Part shown: positions 1-12,254 of the stretch, piece after piece | How positions within the stretch are numbered: position 1 is the stretch's first letter | How the letters are laid out: every line of letters starts with the position of its first letter | NCBI GenBank assembly: GCA_001586965.3 | Contig: LUCW03000123.1 | Span: 65,001-95,000 of the forward strand | DNA from: Sphaeroforma sirkka | Lineage: Eukaryota > Opisthokonta > Ichthyosporea > Ichthyophonida | Reading direction: 5' to 3' | DNA length: 30,000 nt | The notes under the pieces: generated by a model | The model's input: only the letters and a program-made list of their open reading frames with translations | Database searches by the model: none | What the model was told of the DNA's origin: nothing | Translations under genes and position numbers: made by a program

Positions 1-820
1 TTATTATATGGCATATATTGGCTATTACATTACACATGCATATTATTATAATGATATCATATACATAACATGCATATTATATCAACAATAACCATACATA
101 TTACATACATACGTGCAAAAGTGCATGTGTATGTTATATTATATTATTATTATTATTATTATTATTATATTATTATATTATGCATATGCATACATATTAA
201 TATTGCATCCCATCTAATCTGCATATCATGTATTATTATTATTATTATATTATATATTATATATATTATTATTGCATATTATATGTTTCCATACATATTA
301 TACATACATATTATTATTACATACATATTATATACGCACGCATGCATGTGCATGTACGCAACGCACGCAACGTATTATACGCATCCCTTGTACGTACGTA
401 CGTATGCATGCATGTATGTATGTATTGTATCCCATGGATGGATGCATGATGGATGTACGTATTGCATGTATGTATGTATGCATTTTTTGTATGCATTTAT
501 GTGTATGTATATATCCATGGATCGCATTTATGCATCTACGTATACATATGTACGTATGTATATGGTTTTATTTATGCATGTATGTATGTAAAATTTTATG
601 CTTGCATCCATGTATGTATGTATGTATGCATGCACGCACGCATATATATATATGTATATACGCACGTATATTACGTATGTATGTATGTAACCATGTATGT
701 ATGTGCATATTATATATGTATGCATGGAAAAATATATGTGTATATATGTATGTGTGTTTGTGTGTATATATAGGTGTGTGGGCGTGTGTGTGTTTGTGTT
801 TGTGTGCGCGCGCGTTCGCG

Positions 821-856
<36 letters not shown>

Positions 857-908
857 GTGTGTGTGTGTGTGTGTTTGTGTGTGTTTGTGTGTGTGTGTGC
901 GCTTTTTT

Positions 909-978
<70 letters not shown>

Positions 979-1030
979 GTGTGTGTGTGTGTGTGTATAT
1001 GTATGTTTGTGTGTTTGTGTTTTGTGCGGT
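1..1030. repeat. Low-complexity microsatellite block
   Basis: This is a mosaic of simple repeats: ATT/TAT trinucleotides (about 130-275), imperfect TATG/CATG tetranucleotides (about 310-770), a GT tract (823-899), a T run (903-914), an AT tract (915-966) and further GTAT/GT. Long open frames across it encode only Tyr/Ile/Cys/Val/His strings dictated by the repeats, so they are not genes. It lies upstream of the SPOUT1 gene and could be intergenic or part of its 5' intron. Confidence 0.9.
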
Positions 1031-1463
1031 CCATACTGATTGTAAAAACTAAAACTTATCAAGTTTCATCTATGTGTTTGTTTTTGAAATTCAGCTGCAC
1101 AACTACCATATTGTACGCTATTCGCGACTCGTTTCCTGTGGTCTTTAAACGTTAGTATATGCATTGCCGCTACAGAGTGACATTGAAATAACATTTCGAT
1201 CTCCCAAGAGAACACATTGATTTTTCAGCCGTATGTATGCCGATCGTCTCTTGAATATATCTTACAAGCGCAAACTGCCGTTCATCGCTATTCACAACAT
1301 TGGCTCTATATTTGAGACCACATACAAGCACTCGTCCTGACTTCTAACTCCCATGCTTGGTTTTATTCCCGTATCACTTTGCTAACCCCCATGCTTGGTT
1401 CATTCTCGTATCACTGTGTACGGATGTGCATCGTGTGGTGATAGGCCGTGTTACCTGCGCAAG
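1031..1463. other. No gene resolved; 38-bp tandem duplication upstream of SPOUT1 exon
   Basis: Unique AT-rich sequence in which I could not identify a first exon for SPOUT1. A 38-bp direct duplication is visible (copies at about 1351-1388 and 1389-1426, sharing CCATGCTTGGTT and CGTATCACT). Whether it is promoter, 5' UTR or intron cannot be decided from the sequence. Confidence 0.5.
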
Positions 1464-2258
1464 CAAAGAAACAGAAAGCCCAAGCGGCATACAACAGCGA
1501 CAGCGATGACGGTAGCGAGTCCGAACTGGAGGTAGACAGCTCTGCCGCACCAGTGGAGATAATACTAGCCACAGCGTCCAAAAAGACAGGTATGGTACAC
1601 TGGTAGGAGGTTGTAGTGCATGCCATGTAAGTTTACTAACACAACGTCTAAAAGAAAGGTATGGTGCACTTGTAGCCAAAGATAAGCTCGAGTGTGTATT
1701 GATATTCGACTGCGCTTTCTGTCTGGACTGACATGCAAGAGTTCATGTGTGATGCATATTCGTGGATGTGTACGCATCACATCGATATTCTTACGCTATC
1801 ACCAGTGTGTGTGCATATATACCCCACGAGATATATATACACCCTAGCACATATTCATACCGTGCGAGCACGTTTGTCCCGACTTACGAATAAAAACAGA
1901 GACTAATGCCGCTGGTTTGGCGCAGGAGCACACTGTTAATTCAATGACGTATACGCTTTGGTAGGACAAGCGCGTGTATGTAATGCCTAAGTAAGCGCAG
2001 CTGGTATCGCTGTAACATTCTCTCCTTGCAAAATACGCAGAGAAAAGGAAAGACGCGAGTGCGAGGAAGGAGGACGTATCCGTTGCAAAGGCAAACGCTG
2101 GCGCTACCAAGAGTTCGGATACCAAAAGTGCAGACGACAGCACAGAAATAGAGGGGGACAGTATAAAGGACAGAAAGAGTAGTAAACAAAGCCGCGGCAA
2201 GTGCGGTAGAGATGTGCAGGTAATCGTTTCATATATACATATACATACTTACACACGT

Positions 2259-2311
<53 letters not shown>

Positions 2312-5300
2312 TAGAAGCTGTAACATTATTTATTTGTAATAGTTGTGTATATGGGTTATGTTTTACGCGTATATGGGTTCTGTCGAGTTTGTCATCTGTA
2401 TGTACCTCCTGTTAGCTGATTTGAACTATAGTTGAGTGTTCGCGAAGTGTGGAGATTCGACCTGAAATCATATCAGACCGCAGTGCTGGGCATTTAATAC
2501 AAGTGTAATTTACGACGAATTCGCCCCTCAATTACGACAGAACACGATATCATCAGGGACGGGCAAGGGCAGAGCATACACAGTGTCCATCGCGCTGCCC
2601 GGGTCTATTGTCGCAAATGCACAGTCACCGGAATTAAAAACATATCTGGCGGGTCAGGTGGCACGGGCGGTGACTGTGTTTGAGATCGATGAGGTGGTCA
2701 TCTTCAATGAGGACTTAAAGCAGGATGCAGGTATTATGCTCGGGTGACTGCGGGTAAACTAGTGTCTGTACGATGGTGTGCCGTATGTATATACATTTAG
2801 TGTGCCGTATGTATATATATTTATTGTAGCAGGATGAAGGTGGGAATGTTGTAGTGACTGTGTAGGCTTATGCCTGTGGAAAGCATACCGTGCTATGTTG
2901 TATGTATAGGTAAGATATGTATGTGTGTAGGTATCTATCGGGTTGTGTGTTAGCTGTATTTGGTATGCATGGAATACCCTTGTGTGTGTCGTGTATTGGT
3001 ACCTTGCTATGGATACTTACTTGTGTAGATCAAACTCTCCTGAACCCATATCCACTCATTTGAAGCAAACTTACAAAGTTTCAAGCACGATATTGTATAC
3101 ATTGAGTACACACTGATATATGCACATGTACGCACCTGCATAGAAAATAATATATACCAGTGTTGTATTTTTGTGCCAATTTCATGCCCTGTGTGTGCCT
3201 AGTCACTTACGGTGTGAATATTTCACAAGGGTCTTTCCACGCATAGTTTGTAGCAACTTGCTGATAGTGTGTTACATGAAGGCTTTGAAGTTTTTTTATT
3301 GCGTATGCATCTCTGAGCTTCTGAAGTACCCTGTGAATAGTTTTCCATGCGCCTTTCGAGGTTTATTTTTCTCACGAAACTCTGTGAATTTGGGGATATT
3401 TTTGTAGGTGAACCAACTAAGAAGAAGGGCAAGGAAATCACAGGCCAATTCGAGGGTGCAACGATAAAAACCGATCCAAATCTATTTTTAGCGCGAGTGC
3501 TGCAATATCTCGAAACACCACAGTACTTGCGGAAGGCCTTTTTCCCCGTGCACAGGGACTTAACGTATGCCGGTAAGACTGTTCGGATACTGGAGAGCGT
3601 CGTGCGTGCTCGCTATATGTAGCATTTTAATCTGACTTTGTTGGTATTGGGTGAGTATGGGCGAGTAGTAGGGATCCATGTGCTGGTGGGACTCTATACA
3701 GACACTCAAGAGTCTCGTATGCACAGAGTCTTAATGCGACATCGGCAATATGATAGTCCGAATGGCAAATAGGGCCGGTGTGTGCTGCTACGGCTCTTCA
3801 CAGAGACTGTGACAGTTGCCTATGACGTCGTATACTGTTTTAAATGTGTATCTCTATGGTACACTTGGCGAGCAACAGCATTTGTGTGTGCCGGAATGGG
3901 TCTGCCAGGACTCAGAAATCTGTACGGAACGTCTTGTACGGTTTTACAATTGGGTTTGTGGTTTTCATGGGGTTATTGTATACACTGACTCCGTTGGAGT
4001 CACTTAAGCACACTGTTTCATCTATCCAGGGGTTCTGCCCGTATCAGTTCTTCACACACTGATGTTCGGTACTTGCCAACTCCAAATATTCAGGCCTACT
4101 GAACCCATTAGATGCACCTCACCATATGCGTAAAGATGCAGTGGCACACTATAGAGAGGGCGTGACATTGGCCCGTCCCGTAAAAAAGGGACAGGGCTCA
4201 CTGGTGGACTGTGGAATGTGGCAGGTAAGCATTGGTCTGCGTGTGGTCCTGTATAGAATGCCTTGTATATGCTCATGTATTGCTCGTGCAGTTGTTGGTG
4301 CACCACTGGTCCTGACGGTCTGTCACCCGAAAAAAAAAAGTCTAGGGCTGTCCCGTATTTTATTGGGTGCAAAGATGACCTCGGGTGCAGTCCATCCGTG
4401 GTGCGCACGTCCTGTTGACTAGAGCAAGTGCTCCTGAACAAGCTCTGATATGGGCCAGATTGCACGTCTTTTGCATGCTGCACTGTACATGTCGTATTCG
4501 TGGCTGTGCAGTTGGTTTGGGGTCTGTGGATACTCTTATAGTCACTCCGTACTGTAGCTCTACATCTGACTTTGGAATCTCTGCCCTCGTACTTAACGCA
4601 TACAATCCCCCAGACTTCACGTCCAGCGTCAATTACATGATACAATACTACAGAAAATAACAGTTGTCACGGACAGCATCCTATCCACATGGACAAGTTT
4701 AGAGAGTTCTACTCAGTATCCCATTCGTTCTTTATGTATCACATTTGTCCTCAACAGCAAGTCAAGATCGATCGCCATATTCAGCCGGGAGTGCGTGTGA
4801 CCGTAAAGATGCAAGACCCTCACGGTGCTAAGCCGGGAAAACATCCCAAGGTACAAGCTATTAAAAAAAAAATAGGGTTTTGGGGTTTAAGGGTTTTCGT
4901 TGCGATTTATCTACTATGTGAAGTACAGACTATGGTAAGACCCCCACAAAACATCTCAATGTACAAGCGGTTCAAATTCATATACAAATCATTGCGATGA
5001 TAGGTATGTGAATGACATGTTGTGTGATTTCCTGTATGTAATCGTGAGGAGGGTATATCTACTCACTTATATGTGCCGGTTAGAAATACATGGTGTTGCT
5101 CCATTAAAAGCGATGGTCGCGTGGCAGATTCAGTACCAGTTACACGTTCGCATTAGCGTGGTGTCGCTCATGTGTGTACCCACACAGACACACTCGATCT
5201 TTATACATACTTAATCGCCAGATTATACTTACCTACCTTCCTTCCAAATTATACCTACCTATCTTCCTCGCCTGATTAGACCTACCTACCTTCCTTCCAG

Positions 5301-7321
5301 ACTATGTCTACCTATCTTCCTCGCCAGATTATACCTAGTTACACGTACGCATTGGCGTTGGCGGGTCGAGAGTGTCGCTCATGTGTGCCCACACAGATAC
5401 TCGATCTTAATGCATTGGAGATGGGATGCTGGCAATTTGCGCATCTCAACTAAGTGTGCCTTAGCTAAGAATGAACATATACACTGGCCTACAGGATAGC
5501 CTTCTTTTCCGTAACACGTAGTCAGAGTTCCAAATCTGAATCGGTGTGCTTGGACGGGAGCTCGGATAACACATCCTTTTTAACACGCTCTGGGGGTTTA
5601 CTTTGTATGGTCAATATAGGGCACGGTAGTCAAACCTTCGGCGCCGCGAGAAGAGGCTGGGTTGTATTGGGGCTACACCACTCGCATAGCTAACACTATG
5701 GCGGACATATGGAGTGAGTGCCCCTATAAAGAAGGCTATGACCTGACGGTGGGAACATCGGAGAACGGCGAGAACATACACGAGCTGGAACTACCGCAGG
5801 CAAAGTATGTGAGAGAGTCTGAATGGGCAAAGTATGCGAGAGTCTAAATGGGCAAAATATGTGAGAGAGTGTGAATGGGCAAAGTATGTGAGAGAGTGTG
5901 AATGGGCAAAGTATGCGAGAGAGTGTGAATAGGCAAAGTATGTGAGAGAGTCTAAATGGGCAAAGTATGTGAGAGAGTGTGAATGGGCAAAGTATGTGAG
6001 AGAGTCTGAATGGACAAATTATGTGAGAGAGTCTGAATGGGCAAAGTATGTGAGAGAGTCTAAATGGGCAAAGTATGTGAGAGAGTGTGAATGGGCAAAG
6101 TATGTGAGAGAGTCTGAACGGGCAAAGTATGTGAGAGAGTCTGAATGAGCAAAATATGTAAGTGAGTCTGAATGGGCAAAGTATGTGAGAGTCTGAATGG
6201 GCAAATTATCTGAGAGAGTCTGAATGTGCAAAGTATGTGAGAGAGTCTAATGGCCTGATGTGACTTGTGTCTGGCGCACGAGCTCATGTCCATGTGTTAA
6301 TTATTAGGAGAAGTGAAAAGCAGTCAGATTACTAGGAGAAGTGGAAAGCAGCCAAATCCTGATTTTATGCCTGTATTCAGGTTCTGCAGCGCACATTCTC
6401 ATCGTATTCCCGATTTTACCGCCACTTTAATTCAATTCTGCAGTCACATTCTGATAGTGTTCGGTGGTTTGGCTGGTCTCGAGTCTGCGTTGGATGTGGA
6501 TCACTCACTGGGTACAGCCGAGGCACCTGATCTATTCGACTACTACGTCAACACTTGTCCCAATCAAGGGAGTCGCACGATACGCACTGAGGTAAACACA
6601 TACGCATGTATATAGATATGTAAGTAAACATATACGCATGTATATAGATATGTAGGTAAAAACATGCGCATGTTTATAGATATGTAGACCCGCGTTGATG
6701 GACATGGGAGTATTTTCATGCACACATGTAGTCAGACCCTTGGGAAGTGTGCTTTAAATCTGTTTGTGACTGTATGTTTGTTTGTATGGTTTGTCTGTCT
6801 ATTGGTATGTGCCTAGCTCTAGGACAGGTATTAGTAACCAATGAGCGGTTGACTACGCGTGGGATGGCACTCCCTATCACAAAAAATAGGAGTGCGATTT
6901 CTAATCCCGTTCCAGATTCTGAAGCAATTTCATTTTCTGCGTTCTGAAATCGGCTTTGGTTCGACATCGTGTATCATCCCAATATCAAGACGTCAAGGCT
7001 CCACAATAGCCTGAACCATGTCACATAATGCTCTGTAAGCATTCTGATCTCTCCTCGATTTAACTTGGTTGAAGAGCTTCATGAGTAACAACAGTTTTTG
7101 TCTTGACATTTGAGTAGTCTATATCACTCCTTCAGAGCCTGCAACTGTACAGCGGTTTCCAATCCGTTGCGATTGATTCTGCTTTTTTGAGCACAATGGG
7201 TTCCCAACTATTCTGATCGTTTCTGCATATTTTTTCTTGATCGTAGGAAGCGATACTGGTGACCATGTCTGCCTTGAGGAGTAAGATTAATAACAAACAT
7301 ACGGGATTGAATACGTCATAA
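1464..7321 (+). CDS. SPOUT1: SPOUT1/CENP-32 (C9orf114-like) RNA methyltransferase, at least 9 exons, 5' end unresolved
   Basis: Member of the C9orf114/SPOUT1 family of knotted SAM-dependent methyltransferases; the human protein has been linked to rRNA modification and to centromere/spindle function. Exons with consistent phases: 1464-1589, 2041-2219, 2541-2730, 3408-3572, 4094-4224, 4758-4850, 5620-5804, 6444-6591, 7247-7321. The first two encode a charged, low-complexity N-terminus. The core begins GRAYTVSIALPG, then AQSPELKTYLAGQVARAV, LARVLQYLETPQYLRKAFFP, GLLNPLDAPHHMRKD, VKIDRHIQPGVRVTV (inserted OB-like part), AGLYWGYTTRIA, GYDLTVGTSE, and the cofactor knot ILIVFGGLAGLE plus NTCPNQGSRTIRTEEAI. 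Visible length is about 430 residues against about 376 in human. The 1464 acceptor is uncertain: the frame has a stop at 1442-1444 and no ATG, so a start exon lies further upstream. The introns carry several duplicated splice junctions, listed separately. Confidence 0.93.
1570..1675 (+). repeat. Duplicated SPOUT1 donor junction, 2 copies, period about 69 bp
   Basis: The exon end ACAGCGTCCAAAAAGACAG followed by the donor GTATGGTACACTGGTAG (boundary 1589/1590) recurs as ACAACGTCTAAAAGAAAG followed by GTATGGTGCACTTGTAG (boundary 1658/1659). Similarity runs through both the coding and the intronic side. Reading past the first donor meets an in-frame TAG, so use of the second copy would truncate the protein. 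Confidence 0.75.
2266..2310. repeat. (AT)n microsatellite in SPOUT1 intron
   Basis: A pure AT dinucleotide run about 44 bp long, shortly after the 2220 donor. Confidence 0.95.
2718..2865 (+). repeat. Probable duplicated SPOUT1 donor junction, 2 diverged copies, period 109 bp
   Basis: AGCAGGATGCAG/GTATTATGC (boundary 2730/2731) resembles AGCAGGATGAAG/GTGGGAATG (boundary 2839/2840), and both are followed at the same spacing by GTGACTG. A shorter direct repeat (GTGTGCCGTATGTATATA, twice, about 2776-2820) lies between them. The match is short, so this is less certain than the other junction duplications. Confidence 0.5.
4836..4972 (+). repeat. Duplicated SPOUT1 donor junction, 2 copies, period 110 bp
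   Basis: AAAACATCCCAAG/GTACAAGC at the true boundary (4850/4851) recurs as AAAACATCTCAAT/GTACAAGC (4960/4961), 19 of 21 identical, with weaker similarity upstream. Between the copies sits an A-run and a degenerate telomere-like stretch at 4873-4897. Confidence 0.7.
5138..5425. repeat. Nested repeat: about 199-bp flanking duplication around a CCTACCTTCCTT-type array
   Basis: Two diverged copies (about 5138-5217 and 5337-5420) share AGTTACACGT, CGCATT, GTGTCGCTCATGTGTG, CCCACACAGA and CTCGATCTT. Between them lies an array of about four units of roughly 32 bp made of AGATTATACCTACC and TATCTTCCTCGCC motifs. All of it lies in the SPOUT1 intron 4851-5619. Confidence 0.75.
5800..6253 (+). repeat. 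17-copy, 27-bp minisatellite built on the SPOUT1 exon 7 donor site
   Basis: The first unit straddles the true exon end: GCAAA/GTATGTGAG with the boundary at 5804/5805. Sixteen more head-to-tail units follow; fourteen units are exactly 27 bp, two are 25 and one is 26. Eleven units keep an intact GCAAA/GTATGT donor core; the others carry GTATGC, AATATG or AATTAT. Units 6-9 and 10-13 show the same order of variants, implying a later 108-bp higher-order duplication. The unit can be read as a nine-residue peptide (KYVRESEWA), but reading on from the exon meets a stop in unit 2, so the array is intronic and not a coding repeat. Confidence 0.9.
6306..6355. repeat. 26-bp direct duplication
   Basis: Two adjacent copies share AGGAGAAGTG, AAAGCAG and the following pyrimidine-poor stretch. 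They lie between the 27-bp array and the duplicated acceptor. Confidence 0.65.
6356..6466 (+). repeat. Duplicated SPOUT1 acceptor junction, 2 copies, period 54 bp
   Basis: The true acceptor TTCTGCAG/TCACATTCTGATAGT (exon starts 6444) is preceded by TTCTGCAG/CGCACATTCTCATCGT (exon-like start 6390). Upstream the copies also match (CTGATTTTATGCC versus CCGATTTTACCGCC). The 54-bp offset preserves phase and the interval is open, so use of the upstream site would add 18 residues in frame just before the cofactor-binding HILIVFGG strand. Confidence 0.8.
6592..6687 (+). repeat. Three tandem copies of the SPOUT1 exon 8 donor start, period 30-32 bp
   Basis: The intron begins at 6592 with GTAAACACATACGCATG and a TATAGATAT tail. 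Copies begin at 6624 (GTAAACATATACGCATG) and 6654 (GTAAAAACATGCGCATG), each ending TATAGATATG. Only the intron side of the junction is repeated. Confidence 0.75.
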
Positions 7322-7892
7322 AGAAGATGTCAAAAGTTATACTTCTGTTTTACCCAAATGAACTGTCACAGACGGCACAAATAGCTTCATACTCAACATT
7401 GAATGTTTGATGTCAAGTAATACTTCTGTTTTACCCAAATGAACTGTCATAGACGGCGCAAATAGCTTCATTTCCCGCATTGTATGTGGGTAGCAGACAA
7501 TCCCGACATCACACAAGAAACCTTAGACACGTGACCATGCGTGAGGATGAATGTCGCTAGATTAGACCGTTAGAAATACTGCTTTTTTATTGAACCAGCA
7601 CACGCGTGATCTCGCGCTTCTGTAATTGTGATTAGACAACCAGTGATGTACGACCTCGTTATTGCGCAAGTTGATAAAATACCTGCAGCCCTTCAAAATC
7701 ATAAACAGGCCATAGTAGGTAAAAAGATATATATACATGTTTATTCTTCGCTAATATCATAGATTCGTTTGAACTGTCGTTTTCAAAGATGTATTTCTCG
7801 CTTGTGTCGTGTTGTGGCTCTCTACAATCTCCGAGTATGTGTTACTAATAATTTTGCCTCGTGAGGACTTTGTTCTTTTCTGAGTAGTCATC
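7322..7892. other. No confident gene; 81-bp tandem duplication after SPOUT1
   Basis: Two copies with an 81-bp period (about 7341-7421 and 7422-7502) share ACTTCTGTTTTACCCAAATG and AACTGTCA, and also CAAATAGCTTCAT. A short open stretch on the plus strand (about 7646-7720, MYDLVIAQVDKIPAALQ, followed by a GTAAAA) and a 43-codon open frame on the minus strand (7888 to about 7760) look mildly coding-like. Neither has support enough to be called. Confidence 0.5.
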
Positions 7893-8312
7893 TCATACGC
7901 TTATCGGGCTCATCATGTACACCGTCGTCATTTGGGGCGGCAATACACTCGAACTGTTGCAGAAAGCAAACGTATTTACATTTGTGCTGTCAAGTGTAGT
8001 ACGATGGTTCATTTCACCGGCATCGCTCTTAACGAAGAGAAACCGGCATATCGCACCTTGCGAGATTAACTCGACATGGAGCAGCACAATCAAGGGTAGT
8101 ACGACGTATCTGTACGTCTCCAGAATCTTCTTGACATCCAGAATAAAAGATATGAATCTGCCAAAGGTACTGTCGATCTCTTGGGACGCTTTCCTCTCTT
8201 CTTCTGCCTGTGTAAGCGGTTTGTTGTCGTCTGTGTTGTACTTGCGAACCACTACAATGGCGCACACAAAGGTAACCAGCGCAGCTGCGGCGACTCGGAC
8301 TGGGCAGACCAT
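7893..8312 (-). CDS. Putative small membrane protein, not recognised
   Basis: The minus-strand frame from the ATG at 8312 encodes MVCPVRVAAAALVTFVCAI, then a charged linker (LTQAEEERKASQEID), an amphipathic stretch FGRFISFILDVKKILETYRY and a second hydrophobic segment VVLPLIVLLHVELI. That suggests two membrane segments with a roughly 45-residue connector. An unspliced reading runs 139 residues to 7893. Alternatively a donor at about 8056 (CAAG/GTGCGA) and a good pyrimidine-tract acceptor ending CTGCAACAG near 7952 would give about 94 residues ending RVYCRPK. The layout vaguely recalls the N-terminus of peroxisomal ABCD half-transporters, but no ABC domain follows and I do not claim homology. 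The overlapping plus-strand frame (7915-8376) looks less protein-like. It is convergent with SPOUT1. Confidence 0.35.
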   Translation of the reverse strand: MVCPVRVAAAALVTFVCAIVVVRKYNTDDNKPLTQAEEERKASQEIDSTFGRFISFILDVKKILETYRYVVLPLIVLLHVELISQGAICRFLFVKSDAGEMNHRTTLDSTNVNTFAFCNSSSVLPPQMTTVYMMSPISV

Positions 8313-9529
8313 TCTTAAACTGTGTGTACACGTGTGTGTGTATCTGTGTGTATATATTATAGTTGATACACTATAGCAGACTGTGCTTATGTATGCTGAA
8401 CAGTCTGGCTTGATGTCGAGATAATGCTCGTCACTTGTGTAGACCCGCAGTATGTACAATCGCCTGGTAGATCATTATGCGCCCATACAAGTACATGTTC
8501 TTAATTTTAGTAGAGTCTCTACCGCACAGTAGAATAGATCGGCGCTCAGTGCGTGGGTTATGGGCCAAGAATATATAGTGATATCTTTATCTAATCCCAT
8601 TTTTAAAAAATTTAATGCACACTACTCTGAAAACTCTCCACCAGTCCACCAGAGTCCAGAGTGCATTTGAAAAAAAGAATATGCCCCAGTCCTCATGACC
8701 CAGGGCGCAGGTGCAAGGGCTATAGGCACCCCAAACCCTAATCTCTAAAGCCTCAAAGCCCTAGAGCCCCAAAGCCCCAAAGCCCCAAAGCCTACTAGAG
8801 AGAGGCCAAGGGTCCAGGACACTCACTGACACTCAGAGGAGTCAGGACTCAGGAGCCTATAAAGAGGTTCCAGGAATTTGGTGTGGCGGTGTCATCACTG
8901 TCATGATACGATCTCTGGTGATGACAACACATGACGTATACCATTTTCTGCATTTTTATTGGATGTAAAATACAGAGCACTCACATAATCTGATAACGGG
9001 CCAGTAAATTGCACGCTTCGTCAGTCCGTCACCCGTATATTTTCATTCCATGTTTATTTTAATTTTAAAAACTGTACTGTCCCTCGCTCGTGACTTTCTC
9101 TTGGTGACTCAGCTGTCTCTCAGTCTCTCAGTCTCCTTCTTGTCTTTATTTTTTTAGTTTATACTTATTGCGAGGAGTGACTGTGAGGCGCGTGTGAGTC
9201 TGCGACTCTTGTGTCCTGCATGTTAATAAGACTGTGAGTGTGGGACTTGGGACTGTTCGGACTTGGACTCATGGGAGCTGAATTGTGATGACTTATTCGT
9301 TGTCCACAAATGGCTACACAGTATACTATGTTGAACACTTATACTAGCAAGTAGAGTACACGGCACAAGTGACATCATTTACAAATCACAAACATATGGT
9401 ACATAGCCCATAGCCTATAGGTTTAATTTTTGTGTGTGTATATGAATAGGTGTGCTTGAAACCTATCTATATCATATTAACGTCAACGATAAATAGTGCG
9501 GAGTTTCGGACTAGGTAGTGAATGCAAGC
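8313..9529. other. Intergenic AT-rich region with a CCCCAAAG repeat
   Basis: No gene is supported. It contains a degenerate run of CCCTAA/CCCCAAAG motifs at 8729-8793, several CAGTCTCTCAG-like stretches near 9110-9145, and GACT-rich sequence at 9180-9290. It presumably contains the promoter of the PGRMC-like gene, but I see no convincing TATA box at a suitable distance from 9530. Confidence 0.5.

Positions 9530-12254
<2,725 letters not shown>

Noticed and set aside
70-1155. Several long overlapping open frames at the left side of the window
   Set aside because: They read simple repeats (TATG, GT, AT) in different frames and give Tyr/Cys/Val/His-only peptides with no domain.
4052-4645. 197-codon minus-strand open frame
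   Set aside because: It is antisense to a confident SPOUT1 exon and has no domain features.
5942-6148. Nine-residue KYVRESEWA-type repeat protein
   Set aside because: The 27-bp unit is open in one frame, but the array starts exactly at a splice donor, contains stops between segments and lies between two exons of SPOUT1 whose phases match without it.
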